Assembly (NCBI GenBank): GCA_902812365.1
Contig: CADDZC010000001.1
Location: 41,213 to 105,212, forward strand
From: Acidobacteriota bacterium
GTDB lineage: Bacteria > Acidobacteriota > Terriglobia > UBA7540
Reading direction: 5' to 3'
DNA: 64,000 nt
The translations under genes were made by a program, and so were the position numbers. Below the pieces are notes generated by a model. It ran no database searches. It was not told where the DNA came from and worked only from the letters and a program-made list of their open reading frames with translations. Shown here one piece after another: positions 36,586 through 48,813 of the stretch (position 1 is its first letter; each line of letters starts with the position of its first letter).

Positions 36586-36913
36586 CCCACGTCGTCCCTT
36601 CCGATTGGCTGACCTGCCGGCCAAAAACCTCGACACCTTCATCGGCCGCTTAGCCGGCAGGATGGCACCGATGCGGGGAGAGAACGGGCCGCTGGGGAGT
36701 GTGCTGGCGGGAAAGCAGCGATCGGAACCTACCAAAATTCATAGAATCGATACATAATTTGGAATAACCGGTTATGGCGTGGCGGATGCTTTTTATAGAT
36801 GCGTGCAAATGCTGGAGATATTAGCGTCAGTCAGAGGATAAACTGGAACGGAACGTGCTGGGGTTCCGGGGGGTTCACTCTTTTCGAAAGCGCCTGGTTA
36901 GCAAACAGACTCT
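36586..36913. other. 328-base intergenic region before the kinase gene
   Basis: It contains the inverted repeat CCTGCCGGC / GCCGGCAGG (36613-36621 and 36653-36661, possible transcript end of the preceding operon), an AT-rich block at about 36728-36775 with several TATA-like hexamers, and a sigma-54-like site at 36844-36859. A small open frame at 36563-36757 overlaps the preceding gene and looks like noise. Confidence 0.55.
36844..36859 (+). promoter_or_regulatory. Candidate sigma-54 promoter for the kinase/regulator operon
   Basis: TGGAACG-N4-GTGCT fits the -24/-12 pattern TGGCACG-N4-TTGCT with two mismatches, and the invariant GG (36845-36846) and GC (36857-36858) have exactly 10 bases between them. 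It lies 55 bases before a gene pair that encodes a sigma-54 activator, which would suit autoregulation. Prediction only. Confidence 0.4.
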
Positions 36914-39739
36914 ATGTCCTCTCGCCCGTTGAGATTTTCGGTGATTTCGGTCGGTGTCGGCACGGTGGCGCTGGTCGTGTGCGGATTCCTGAATCTCCAG
37001 CAGCGCCATCGGTTTCGCCTGCCGACGGACGGGGTGACCTGGGTGGACACGGAGCAGGGAGTCCAAGCCTGGATTGTGGCTCCGTCCGGACCTGGCGAGC
37101 GGGCCGGCATTCGCGAAGGCGACCGTCTGGTAAGTATTGACCGGGCGCCTGTCCAGCGCGCGGCGGACGCCACGCGGGCGGTTTTTCGTAGCCGAGCCGG
37201 GTCGGCCCTGACCTACGATCTGGTCCGGGACGGGCGGCCGGTGCGGGCGAGCGTCCCCATCAGCGCCGGCACCCGTTCCGATTCCGTTCACGATTACCTG
37301 GTGCTGGTCGGCCTGCTGTACCTCGTCATCGGAGCCTTCGTTCTGGTGCGACGCTGGTCGGCCCCCCGGTCGCTGCACTTCTACCTGTTCTGCCTGGCCT
37401 CGTTCGTCATTTACACGTTCTCTTACACCGGGAAGCTGAACCCGTTTGACTGGACCGTGTATTGGCTCAACGTGGCGGCGTGGCTGCTGCAACCGGCGCT
37501 GTTCCTCCACTTCAGCTTGAGCTTTCCTGAGCGCTCCCCGTGGCTGCAGAGGCGGCCCCGGGCGGCGCGCCTGGTGTATCTGCCCGCCGCGCTGCTGGGC
37601 TTGCTCCACGTTCTGGTGGTGACCCAGATCGTGATTCTGCCGGTATCTCTGCTGACCGCCCAATGGCTGCTCGACCGGGTGGAGTTGATCTATCTGGCGG
37701 CGTACTTTCTCGCCGGGGCGGCGGCCCTGCAGCGCTCCTACGCGCGCGCCCGCGTCCCTTTGCTGAAGCAGCAATTGAAGTGGGTGACGCGAGGCACGTA
37801 CGTGGCGATGGTTCCGTTCGTGGCGCTTTACGTGGTGCCTTATTTTTTGGGTTTTATTCCCACGCCATGGATGAAGCTCTCCGTCTTCTCGCTGATCTTC
37901 CTTCCCCTCACCTTCGGGTACGCCCTGGTGCGCTACCGGCTCATGGACGTGGACATCATCTTCCGGCGCGGCATCGCCTATACGCTGGCGACAGCGGCGG
38001 TGGTGGGCATCTACTTTGCGCTGGTGGCGCTGCTCGGAGACTTATTCCGCCGCGAGGTGCCGGCGGCCAGCCGGAGCGGCTGGATCCTGGCCATCGTGGT
38101 GACGGCGCTGGTGTTTCAGCCCGTCGTCAACTGGATTCAAGCGCGGCTGGACCGGCTCTTCAACCCGCAGCGGTATGATTACCGGCAAACCCTGCTCGAG
38201 TTTGCCCGCGAGCTCACCTCCGAGCTCCACGTCGACCGCCTGCTCGAAGAGATCACCGGCCACCTGGCCAAGACGCTGGCCGTCGAGCGCGTGGCCGTTT
38301 TTATGACCGGCGAGAGCGGAGAACTCCGGCTGGTGAAAGCGCAGGGGCTGGCCGCAAGCGGCCCGCTCGATCTGAGCTTCCTCGATCCGGAGCGTGGGGA
38401 ACTCGAAAAGGGGTACCTCTTCTTTGACAGTGTCCGCCACGCCTTCGGCGTCTCGCCGGCCGCCCGCGAGACCATCCGCCAGCTCGATCTGCACTACTAT
38501 CTGCCCCTCAAGATGAAGGGTCGCACGCTCGGCTATCTGGGTCTCGGCAAGACGCGGCAAGGCGACTTCCTCTCGAGCGAGGACATCGACCTGCTCAACA
38601 CCATCACCGGCTATCTCAGCATGGCGCTCGAAAGCGCGCGCCTCTATGAATCGCTCGAGCGCACCGCCCTTCAGCACCAGGCGCTCAAGGACTTCAGCGA
38701 GAGCATCATCGAATCGATCAGCGCCGGGGTGCTGGCGTGCGATCTCGAGGGCCGGATCGTGTCGTGGAATTCGGCCATGGAGAAGCTGTACGGCTTGAGT
38801 CGCGCCGAGGCGGAAGGCAAGCGGCTGGCGGACGTGCTCCCCCCCGAGCTGCTGCTCGAGTTGCCGCAGGCGGTGAGCGGGGGCGAGCCATTTTCGCTCT
38901 ACAAGTTTCGCTTGCGGACGGCCGATCAGCGGCAACTGATCGTCAATCTCTCGCAGGCTCCGCTGGTGGGCAAAGACGGCCAGGTGATCGGGCGGCTGCT
39001 GATCGTCAATGACCTGACCGAGCGCGTCAGCCTGGAGGAGCAGTTGGCGCAAGCCGAAAAGCTCTCCTCGATCGGGCTGCTGGCGGCCGGCGTGGCCCAC
39101 GAAGTCAACACCCCGCTGGCCGTGATCGCCTCCCAGGCGCAGATGCTGGCGCGACAGTTGCCGCCGGACGATCCCAAGGCCCGCACCATCGAAAAGATCA
39201 TCCAGCAATCGTTCCGGGCTTCCGAGATCGTCAACAACCTGCTCAAGTTTTCGCGGGTGACGGGCAGCGAGTACGCGGAAGTGGACCTCAACCGCGTTAT
39301 TCGCGAGGCGCTCTCGCTGGTCGAGCCCATGCTGCGGGCCTCGAAGATCCGCTTGAACCTCCAGTTGGCTCCCCAGCTCCCGCCCGTGCACGGAAATTCC
39401 GGCAAGCTCCAGCAGGTGCTGATGAACCTCATCATGAACGCGCGCGACGCCATGCCCTGCGGCGGCGAACTGACGCTGGCTAGCGAGTGCGAAGAGGCCA
39501 CGGTGAGAGTGGAGGTGACCGACAACGGCGTCGGCATCCCGGCCGATAACCTCCACAAAATTTTCGATCCGTTCTTCACCACCAAGTCGCGCGGCCGCGG
39601 GACGGGGCTCGGCCTGGCCGTGAGCTACGGGATCATTCGCGAGCACTCGGGCCGCGTCGAAGTGGACAGCCGGGTGGGCCGGGGCACTTCCTTCCGGCTC
39701 GAATTTCCTGTGGCGAGGAAGACTGCCCATGTCGTCTAA
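36914..39739 (+). CDS. Membrane sensor histidine kinase: PDZ, GAF and PAS domains
   Basis: A 941-residue hybrid-domain kinase. In order: a transmembrane helix (8-26); a PDZ-like domain outside the membrane ([20 protein letters not shown], about 45-115); about eight transmembrane helices (125-385); a GAF domain (about 415-580); a PAS domain ([20 protein letters not shown], about 595-715); HisKA with H729 in [10 protein letters not shown]; and a HATPase_c domain with N-, G1- and G2-box motifs ([31 protein letters not shown]). The PDZ plus multi-helix sensor suggests that it monitors the envelope or membrane. Its last 11 bases overlap the start of the response-regulator gene, so the pair is cognate. 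Confidence 0.92.
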   Translation: MSSRPLRFSVISVGVGTVALVVCGFLNLQQRHRFRLPTDGVTWVDTEQGVQAWIVAPSGPGERAGIREGDRLVSIDRAPVQRAADATRAVFRSRAGSALTYDLVRDGRPVRASVPISAGTRSDSVHDYLVLVGLLYLVIGAFVLVRRWSAPRSLHFYLFCLASFVIYTFSYTGKLNPFDWTVYWLNVAAWLLQPALFLHFSLSFPERSPWLQRRPRAARLVYLPAALLGLLHVLVVTQIVILPVSLLTAQWLLDRVELIYLAAYFLAGAAALQRSYARARVPLLKQQLKWVTRGTYVAMVPFVALYVVPYFLGFIPTPWMKLSVFSLIFLPLTFGYALVRYRLMDVDIIFRRGIAYTLATAAVVGIYFALVALLGDLFRREVPAASRSGWILAIVVTALVFQPVVNWIQARLDRLFNPQRYDYRQTLLEFARELTSELHVDRLLEEITGHLAKTLAVERVAVFMTGESGELRLVKAQGLAASGPLDLSFLDPERGELEKGYLFFDSVRHAFGVSPAARETIRQLDLHYYLPLKMKGRTLGYLGLGKTRQGDFLSSEDIDLLNTITGYLSMALESARLYESLERTALQHQALKDFSESIIESISAGVLACDLEGRIVSWNSAMEKLYGLSRAEAEGKRLADVLPPELLLELPQAVSGGEPFSLYKFRLRTADQRQLIVNLSQAPLVGKDGQVIGRLLIVNDLTERVSLEEQLAQAEKLSSIGLLAAGVAHEVNTPLAVIASQAQMLARQLPPDDPKARTIEKIIQQSFRASEIVNNLLKFSRVTGSEYAEVDLNRVIREALSLVEPMLRASKIRLNLQLAPQLPPVHGNSGKLQQVLMNLIMNARDAMPCGGELTLASECEEATVRVEVTDNGVGIPADNLHKIFDPFFTTKSRGRGTGLGLAVSYGIIREHSGRVEVDSRVGRGTSFRLEFPVARKTAHVV

Positions 39740-41123
39740 GGGGTCTGTTCTCATCATCGATGACGAACAGGATGTGCGGGAAAGCCTGGAACAACTGCTC
39801 AAGCTGGACGGCTACAGCGTGGCCACGGCGGGGACGGCGGAAGAAGGCTGCAAGAAGATCGAGGACCAGGTCTGCGATCTGGTGCTGCTGGATATCAGTC
39901 TGCCGGGCCGCAGCGGCCTCGACGTGCTCCAGCAGATCAAGCGCGACAGCCCCGAAACCCCGGTCATCATGATTACCGCCTACGATTCCAGCCAGACGGC
40001 CTTCCAGGCCTCGAAGCAAGGCGCCGAAAGTTACATTACCAAGCCGTGGGACAACGAGAAGCTGCTGCTGGAGATTCGCAACCTGCTCGACCGTTCACGG
40101 CTGCGGGTGGAAAACGTCCAACTGCGGCGCGCCCTGAAAAAGTTCGGCTTGCCGAACCTCATCGGCAAGAGCGAGCCGATGCAAAAGGTGTTCGATCTGA
40201 TCACCCAGGTGGCTCCGAGCCGGGCGACGGTGCTGATCCAGGGGGAGAGCGGGACCGGCAAGGAGCTGGTGGCCAAGACGATTCACGCCACCAGCCCGCG
40301 GGCCGATCGGCCCTTCGTCCCCGTCAACACCGGCTCGATGCCGGTCGACTTGCTCGACAGCACGCTGTTCGGGCACGTCAAGGGGGCGTTTACCTCGGCG
40401 GTGGCCACCAAGCGCGGACTGTTCGAGCTGGCCGACCAGGGCACGATCTTTTTCGACGAAATCGGCACCGTGGGTCCCGAGACCCAGACCAAGCTGCTGC
40501 GCGTGATCCAGGAGCGCGAGTTCATGCGCCTGGGGGGAACCGAGACGATCCGCGTGGACGTCCGCATTCTGGCGGCCACCAATGAAGACCTGAGGCGGCT
40601 GGTTCAGGAGAACAAATTTCGCGAAGACCTCTATTACCGCCTCAACGTCATCACCATTCCGCTGCCGCCGCTGCGCGAGCGCAAGGAAGACATTCCTCAC
40701 CTGCTCGATCATTTCCTCAAGAAATTCGGGCGGGAAAACGGCCGGCCCGACCTCCGCTTCTCGCCCGAGGCGCTGAAGTTGATGATGGCCTATGATTGGC
40801 CGGGCAACGTGCGGGAACTGGAAAACACGGTCGAGCGCGCCGTGGTGCTGGCCTCGGGACCGGAGCTCGGGGTGGATCTTCTTCCCGAGCCGATTTCCCG
40901 CAACGGCTCGAACGCGTTGCGTAGCCTGCCGCTGGCCAGCCTGGAGGGCCGCTCGCTGTTTGAGATCACGGAAGCCTACGAGCGGCAGCTCATCCTGGAC
41001 GCGCTCGTCGAAAGTCACTGGAGCCAGACGGAAGCGGCCGAGCGGCTGAAGATTCCCCTCTCCACCCTCAACCAGAAGGTGAAGCGCCTGCAGATCGACG
41101 TCAAGCGCCGGCGCCAGGCCTAA
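39729..41123 (+). CDS. NtrC-type sigma-54-dependent response regulator
   Basis: 464 residues: a receiver domain with phospho-acceptor D55 (LVLLDISLPG) and acidic pocket IIDDE, a AAA+ sigma-54 interaction domain with Walker A GESGTGKE and Walker B GTIFFDEIG, and a C-terminal Fis-type helix-turn-helix (WSQTEAAERLKIPLSTLNQK). The loop that contacts sigma-54 reads GAFTSA (residues 219-224) rather than the standard GAFTGA. The second Gly to Ser change occurs in some natural activators but may alter sigma-54 contact. The arginine finger and sensor regions (LYYRLNVITIPLPPLRER) are intact. Partner of the kinase upstream; targets unknown, with a sigma-54-like site before the operon itself. Confidence 0.93.
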   Translation: MSSKGSVLIIDDEQDVRESLEQLLKLDGYSVATAGTAEEGCKKIEDQVCDLVLLDISLPGRSGLDVLQQIKRDSPETPVIMITAYDSSQTAFQASKQGAESYITKPWDNEKLLLEIRNLLDRSRLRVENVQLRRALKKFGLPNLIGKSEPMQKVFDLITQVAPSRATVLIQGESGTGKELVAKTIHATSPRADRPFVPVNTGSMPVDLLDSTLFGHVKGAFTSAVATKRGLFELADQGTIFFDEIGTVGPETQTKLLRVIQEREFMRLGGTETIRVDVRILAATNEDLRRLVQENKFREDLYYRLNVITIPLPPLRERKEDIPHLLDHFLKKFGRENGRPDLRFSPEALKLMMAYDWPGNVRELENTVERAVVLASGPELGVDLLPEPISRNGSNALRSLPLASLEGRSLFEITEAYERQLILDALVESHWSQTEAAERLKIPLSTLNQKVKRLQIDVKRRRQA

Positions 41124-41141
41124 GCCGCCCGCCGCCTCGCA

Positions 41142-41975
41142 TCAGCTACCCATGACCTGGGGAAGGTTGTGGAAGCGGTGGGTTCCGACGTAGAGGCCCG
41201 CCATCAGGCAGGCGTTGTAAGTCATGTGGACGATGACGCTCGGCGTCAGCCAGCCGGTGACGGCGCGGGTGACCGACAGCGTCAGGCCGACCACGAGAAT
41301 CAGAATCAAGTGATGCCACGCCCCCCAGTATTCCTGGATGTGAAACGCGGCGAAGAGAACCGCCGTTGAGACGACCGCCGCCCCCGCTCCGGCCTTGGCT
41401 TCGAAGAAGCTGAAGAGAATGCCGCGAAAGATCAGTTCTTCCATCAAGGGGGCGATGAGGATGGCGAAGGCGGCGATGGCGTAAGCGGCCGCCGGGGAAG
41501 AAAACATCTTTTCCAGGGGAAATTCGCCGCGGTCGGGCATCCGGAGCGAGAGCAGGGCGACGGCGAGCGTGAGAGCGATTCCCGTCAGGATGGAGCGGGC
41601 CGCCTGCTCGCGCGTCGGGGCTTTCCACCCGATGCCGCGCCAGAAGGGAAGCCGGTAATAGCCGACCACCACGAGGTAGACATAGGAGACCAGGAAAAGA
41701 TAGAAGACGGCTTGAGCGAGGAGCTGGAAAAACGTGTTCTGGGCAAGGCTGCGGGCGCTCGCCGGCCAGTGAAAGAACGGCTTCAGGGTCGCGTAGCCGG
41801 CCGTCACCAGGAGCGGCGAAACGAGCAGTCCGGCCCCGCAAAAGACGATGAACAGCACCAAGCTCGCCAGGCTGGTGAACGGCCGCCGCGAGGCGGGCGG
41901 CGCGGCCACGAAGCCTTCGACGCGATCTCCGGGCGGGCGCGGTGGCGGAGCCGCTTCAGGCGTGCCGAGGCTCAT
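41142..41975 (-). CDS. CPBP-family intramembrane metalloprotease
   Basis: A 277-residue protein with about eight transmembrane helices and the CPBP (Abi/CAAX protease) motifs: EELIFRG with the two Glu and the Arg, then FAAFH and a C-terminal helix carrying SVIVHMTYNA. The first 35 residues are Pro-rich and cytoplasmic. In eukaryotes the family trims prenylated proteins; bacterial members serve in bacteriocin immunity or remain unassigned. ATG 41973-41975 overlaps the TGA of the deoxyhypusine-synthase-like gene in an ATGA arrangement, so the two are translationally coupled. It is convergent with the response regulator, 18 bases away. Confidence 0.85.
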   Translation of the reverse strand: MSLGTPEAAPPPRPPGDRVEGFVAAPPASRRPFTSLASLVLFIVFCGAGLLVSPLLVTAGYATLKPFFHWPASARSLAQNTFFQLLAQAVFYLFLVSYVYLVVVGYYRLPFWRGIGWKAPTREQAARSILTGIALTLAVALLSLRMPDRGEFPLEKMFSSPAAAYAIAAFAILIAPLMEELIFRGILFSFFEAKAGAGAAVVSTAVLFAAFHIQEYWGAWHHLILILVVGLTLSVTRAVTGWLTPSVIVHMTYNACLMAGLYVGTHRFHNLPQVMGS

Positions 41976-42937
41976 GGGCGTCCCGCGAGCGCCGCCGCCA
42001 GCAGCGGAATCATGATCTCGTGGTGGCCGGTCAGCGCGTGGGCGCGGCTGGCGCTTTTGCCGCCGGTCGCCGTCGGCCGGATCAGGACGTTTTGGGTGGG
42101 CCGGTAGTGCTGGATGAAGTCCAGGTTCACGGTGGTGATGCCGCGGGGGGCGCGATCCAGGTTGGCGACCAGGCTGATGCATTTCAGAAACACTTCGGGC
42201 AGAACCACGGCTGATCCCACATTGAGGTACACGCCGCCGCCGTCGAGGTCCCGCACCAGGGAGGCCAGCAGAAGGAAATCGCGATGGGTGGAGGCGCCGA
42301 GGGCCCGGGCATCGATCGCCGGGTGATAGTGGATGGTGTCCGTCCCGACCGCCACGTGAACGGTGACCGGAACCCGCCGGCGATAGGCCGCCGCCGCCAG
42401 GCTGTAACGCAGGAAGCGCGCCCCGGGATGCCGGGCGAGATAGCGCCCCACGGCTTCGCCGACTCCCAAGCCCTCGCGGTCTCCCGCCGCGATGGCTTCG
42501 TTGATCAGGCGGCCGGTCTCCTCCGCCGTGCCGAAGCGGCCCGAGCCGAGCACTCGGGGAACATCCTCGGAAGTGGAGCCCACCAGGCCGATCTCGCAAT
42601 CGTGGATCAGCGTCGAGCCGTTCATGGCCACGGCGGTGAGAAAGCCGCGGCGCATCAGGTGGATGAGAATCGGACTCAAGCCGCACTTGATGACGTGGCC
42701 GCCGAGTCCCCAGATGATCGGCTTGCGCCGAGCGCGGGCCGCGCGCAGGGCGGCCAGGACGGCCCGAAAGCTTTCCCCGGCCAGAATGCGCGGCAGCCGC
42801 TTCACCCAGGCGGCCACGGAGAGGTTGGGCGGGCCGACGCGGGCAAAGTCCGCCACCGAGACTTTGCTCGGGCGGGAGGCCAGCGGATCAGTGCGGACGC
42901 GATCGAGTTCGAGCGGCTTGTACTTGTAGACCGTCAC
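41972..42937 (-). CDS. Deoxyhypusine-synthase-like protein
   Basis: A 321-residue member of the deoxyhypusine synthase fold family. IIWGLGGHVIKCGLSPILIHLMRRGF, VAMNGSTLIHDCEI and VPVTVHVAVGTDTIHYHP match bacterial DHS-like proteins. The substrate eIF5A does not exist in bacteria, and the GGGVxKHH motif holding the catalytic Lys of the eukaryotic enzyme is not evident; the equivalent region reads LNVGSAVVLPEVFLKCIS, as usual for the bacterial branch. Some bacterial relatives make homospermidine by the same chemistry, so a polyamine or NAD-dependent aminobutyl transfer role is possible. The product is not established. Coupled by overlap to the CPBP protease gene; uvrA is 44 bases upstream. Confidence 0.8.
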   Translation of the reverse strand: MTVYKYKPLELDRVRTDPLASRPSKVSVADFARVGPPNLSVAAWVKRLPRILAGESFRAVLAALRAARARRKPIIWGLGGHVIKCGLSPILIHLMRRGFLTAVAMNGSTLIHDCEIGLVGSTSEDVPRVLGSGRFGTAEETGRLINEAIAAGDREGLGVGEAVGRYLARHPGARFLRYSLAAAAYRRRVPVTVHVAVGTDTIHYHPAIDARALGASTHRDFLLLASLVRDLDGGGVYLNVGSAVVLPEVFLKCISLVANLDRAPRGITTVNLDFIQHYRPTQNVLIRPTATGGKSASRAHALTGHHEIMIPLLAAALAGRP

Positions 42938-42981
42938 CAGAACGACTGTTTCCGGGCAGAGCGGACGGCCGCCGGACCCGC

Positions 42982-45801
<2,820 letters not shown>

Positions 45802-45848
45802 ACTCCCTGCCGGCCTCCTGCCCCGTTTCGACACGAGGCCAAAATTCC

Positions 45849-45877
45849 ATACTAGAGGGCGGGCCGGAGCGCGTCAA
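45849..45877 (-). promoter_or_regulatory. Sigma-70-type promoter of uvrA
   Basis: On the minus strand TTGACG (45872-45877), 17-bp spacer, TAGTAT (45849-45854), about 48 bases before the uvrA start. It is divergent from the glcD promoter 42 bases away. Confidence 0.55.
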
Positions 45878-45918
45878 GGCGAGCTCCGGCGGTCTCCGCC
45901 GCCCGCCGGACCCCGTCG

Positions 45919-45948
45919 TTGACCCCCGGCGGAGCCGTCCGATATACT
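45919..45948 (+). promoter_or_regulatory. Sigma-70-type promoter of glcDEF
   Basis: TTGACC (45919-45924), 18-bp spacer, TATACT (45943-45948). The predicted transcription start is around 45955, only about five bases before ATG 45960, leaving almost no leader. Confidence 0.6.
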
Positions 45949-45959
45949 GCCAACCGGGT

Positions 45960-47459
45960 ATGCATCCGAGCCCTCTTGTCCGCGAACTCGAGCGCCGCGT
46001 CGGCCGTGAGGCGGTACTGTGGCGCCCCGAAGACCTCATGCTCTACGAGTATGACGCCCTTTCCTCGCGCCGCGCGCCCGACGCCGTCGTCTTTCCCACC
46101 TCAACCGAGCACGTGGTGGAGATCATGAGGCTGGCGAACCGCGAGCGGGTTCCCGTGGTGGGCCGGGGAGCGGGGACGAGCTTGAGCGGCGGGCCGGTGG
46201 TGGCCGAAGGCGGCATCGTGGTGTCGTTCGCGCGCATGAAAAAGATTCTGGAGATTGACATCGAGAACCAGCGGGCGCGGGTGCAGCCGGGCGTGGTTAA
46301 CCTGGATCTGTCGCTGGCGGTGGCCGACGCCGGCTACTACTATGCGCCGGACCCGTCCAGCCAAAAGGCCTGTACGATCGGCGGCAACGTGGCCGAGAAC
46401 TCCGGCGGTCCCCATACTCTGGCTTACGGGGTCACCAGCCAGCATGTGCTGGGCCTCGAGGTTGTGCTGGCCGGCGGCGAGGTCATTCATACCGGCGCTT
46501 CCTTCTGGGACCGGCCCGGGTACGACCTGACGGGCTTCCTGGTGGGTTCGGAAGGGACGCTGGGGCTGGTGACGGAGATCACGGTTCGCCTGATGCGGCG
46601 GCCGGAGGCCGTCAAGACGCTGCTGGCCATCTACAATCAGGTTGGAGACGCCACGCGCACCGTGGCGATGCTGACCGCGCACGGCATCACTCCGGCGGCG
46701 CTCGAGATGATGGACGGGGTGACGCTCCGCGCCGTCGAGGCCGCCACCGGCGCCGGTTATCCCACCGATTCGGCCGCCGTTCTGCTGATCGAAGTCGAAG
46801 GGCTGAGGGAAGCCGTGGACGAGCAGGCGGATATTATCGAGCAGGTCTGCCGCCGGAACCAGGCCCGCGAGGTGCTCCGCGCCCGGACGGAAGAAGCGCG
46901 CGCGCGACTGTGGCGAGGGCGTAAAAACGCCTTCGGGGCCCTTGGCCGCATCAGCCCGAGCTATTACGTGCAGGACGGGGTCATCCCCCGCACCCGCCTG
47001 CCGGAGATGCTCGATGACATTGAACGGGTGGCGCAGCGATACGGCCTGCTGATCGGCAACATCTTCCACGCCGGCGACGGCAATCTCCACCCCCTGATCC
47101 TGTTTGACAGCCGCGACCCCGCCGAGTGCGAGCGGGTGGTGGAGGCGGCGAGCGAGATCATCGCCAAGTGCGCCGAAATGGGAGGCTCGATTACCGGCGA
47201 ACACGGCGTCGGCCTGGAGAAGAACGAGCTGATGCCGCTCATTTTCTCCCCCGACGACCTGGAGATGATGCGCCGGCTGAAGGCGGCGTGGAACCCGGAC
47301 GGCTTGCTCAACCCCGGCAAGGTCCTGCCGAGCGGCAAGATGTGCGGAGAGCTGCGCATCCAGGTCAGCATGGGTAGCGGTGCCAGCACGTCGGCGGTGA
47401 ACGGGCGACTGCCTTCCCGGCGGCGGGAACGAGTGGGTTCGGGCGGGGGGCTCCCTTAG
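45960..47459 (+). CDS. glcD: Glycolate oxidase subunit GlcD (FAD-linked)
   Basis: A 499-residue flavoprotein of the PCMH/VAO type. VVGRGAGTSLSGG and the IGGNVAENSGGPHTLAYG segment bind FAD, and the C-terminal oxidase domain contains GNIFHAGDGNLHPLILFD and ITGEHGVGLEKN. With GlcE and GlcF it oxidises glycolate (and often D-lactate) to glyoxylate at the membrane. The last 40 residues, after the normal end near NPGKVLPSGKMC, are Ser/Gly/Arg-rich and not conserved. glcE begins one base after its TAG. First gene of the operon. Confidence 0.92.
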   Translation: MHPSPLVRELERRVGREAVLWRPEDLMLYEYDALSSRRAPDAVVFPTSTEHVVEIMRLANRERVPVVGRGAGTSLSGGPVVAEGGIVVSFARMKKILEIDIENQRARVQPGVVNLDLSLAVADAGYYYAPDPSSQKACTIGGNVAENSGGPHTLAYGVTSQHVLGLEVVLAGGEVIHTGASFWDRPGYDLTGFLVGSEGTLGLVTEITVRLMRRPEAVKTLLAIYNQVGDATRTVAMLTAHGITPAALEMMDGVTLRAVEAATGAGYPTDSAAVLLIEVEGLREAVDEQADIIEQVCRRNQAREVLRARTEEARARLWRGRKNAFGALGRISPSYYVQDGVIPRTRLPEMLDDIERVAQRYGLLIGNIFHAGDGNLHPLILFDSRDPAECERVVEAASEIIAKCAEMGGSITGEHGVGLEKNELMPLIFSPDDLEMMRRLKAAWNPDGLLNPGKVLPSGKMCGELRIQVSMGSGASTSAVNGRLPSRRRERVGSGGGLP

Positions 47460-47460
47460 C

Positions 47461-48813
47461 ATGACAACGGCAACCCAAGGCGCGGCGGCGGAGATGGCGG
47501 CGATCGTCGGCGAGTCGCGCGTGGTCACCGACCCAGCGGCGCGGGCCGGATACGCGGTGGACGGCGAAACTCCGCAGTGCGTCGTGTACGCGCCGTCGGC
47601 CGAGCAGGTGGCGGCGGTGCTGCGGCACGCCGCGGATCGCCGTCTGGCGGTGATCCCGGTGCGCAACCTCACCAAGATCGGACTCGGCCAACGGCCGCGC
47701 GCCTACGATGTGGCGCTCTCGCTGAAAGAGATGAATCAGGTGTGGTATTACGAGCCCGACGACCTGACGGTGAGCGTCGAGCCGGGGATGAAGCTGGGCG
47801 ACTTCCAGCACTTCCTTTCCCGGCACAACCTGTGGCTGCCCGTGGATCCGCCGGGTGGCGAGAAGGCCAGTATCGGCGGGATTCTGGCCGCCAACGCCTC
47901 CGGGCCGTTGCGGCTTCGGTACGGCACGGCGCGGGACTTCACGATCGGCATGAAGATCGCCACGACGGAGGGCAAGATTGTGAAGACCGGCGGGCGGGTG
48001 GTGAAAAACGTTGCCGGCTACGATCTGGCCAAGCTGCTGATCGGTTCTTGCGGGACGCTGGGCGTGATCGTCGAGGCCAGCTTTAAGCTGTTTCCCCGGC
48101 CTGCCCAACGGTTGACGTTCGCCGTGGCCGTGCCTGCGCTCGGGCAGGCGCGCGACCTGCGCCGCCGCATTCAGCAGTCGGCCCTCGAGCCCCTCCGCAT
48201 CCTGCTGCTGGCCGGCGAGGCCCCGCGGCTCCTCGGCCCCGACTCCGGCTCCGCGGGCCGCGAGCGGGCGCTGCAGCTCTGGATCGAGGCAGGCGGCTCG
48301 GCGGCCGTGGTGGATCGATACGCGCGGGCGCTTGACGATTTGGCTCGCCGGTGCGGCCTGACGATCGAGCGCCTGGACGAGGAGATCGCCGCGCCCGCCT
48401 GGGCGCGCCTCTGCGACGCCCCTGCTGCGCTCGCCCCCGCTCTTCCCATCACCGCCACGCTCAAGGCCACGCTTCCCATCGCCGCGACGGAGGAATTTGT
48501 GGGCCGCAGTGAGGAGGAGGCCGGGCGGGAGGGTGCGCGGGTGGCGGTTCTGGCTCAGGTGGGCGTAGGAGTAACGCGGCTCGTCGTGCTCGAGGCGGAA
48601 AGGAACCGCCTGGCTGGGCTGGTGGCGCGGCTGCGCGGCGCGGCCTCGGCGCTCGGCGGGGCGCTGGTGGTGGAGCAGTGTCCTTGGGAAGCCAAGAGCG
48701 AGATCGACGTCTGGGGCCCGCCGGGCGACGATTTCGAGATGATGCGAAAGATCAAGGCCGCCTGGGACCCGAGCGGCGTCCTGTCACCGGGCCGCTTTGT
48801 GGGCGGATTGTAG
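47461..48813 (+). CDS. glcE: Glycolate oxidase subunit GlcE (FAD-binding)
   Basis: A 450-residue second flavoprotein subunit of glycolate oxidase. PVRNLTKIGLGQRP and VDPPGGEKASIGGILAANAS make up the FAD-binding part, followed by GRVVKNVAGYDLAKLLIGSC, a GlcE hallmark. The C-terminal half is less conserved and ends in the AWDPSGVLSPGRFVGG segment shared with GlcD. It lacks the substrate-site HGDGNxH motif of GlcD, as expected. It lies one base after glcD and 14 bases before glcF. Confidence 0.9.
   Translation: MTTATQGAAAEMAAIVGESRVVTDPAARAGYAVDGETPQCVVYAPSAEQVAAVLRHAADRRLAVIPVRNLTKIGLGQRPRAYDVALSLKEMNQVWYYEPDDLTVSVEPGMKLGDFQHFLSRHNLWLPVDPPGGEKASIGGILAANASGPLRLRYGTARDFTIGMKIATTEGKIVKTGGRVVKNVAGYDLAKLLIGSCGTLGVIVEASFKLFPRPAQRLTFAVAVPALGQARDLRRRIQQSALEPLRILLLAGEAPRLLGPDSGSAGRERALQLWIEAGGSAAVVDRYARALDDLARRCGLTIERLDEEIAAPAWARLCDAPAALAPALPITATLKATLPIAATEEFVGRSEEEAGREGARVAVLAQVGVGVTRLVVLEAERNRLAGLVARLRGAASALGGALVVEQCPWEAKSEIDVWGPPGDDFEMMRKIKAAWDPSGVLSPGRFVGGL

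Noticed and set aside
41976..42686. Long N-terminal extension of the CPBP protease
   Set aside because: This stretch is the deoxyhypusine-synthase-like gene in another frame; the extension is low-complexity Arg/Pro sequence.
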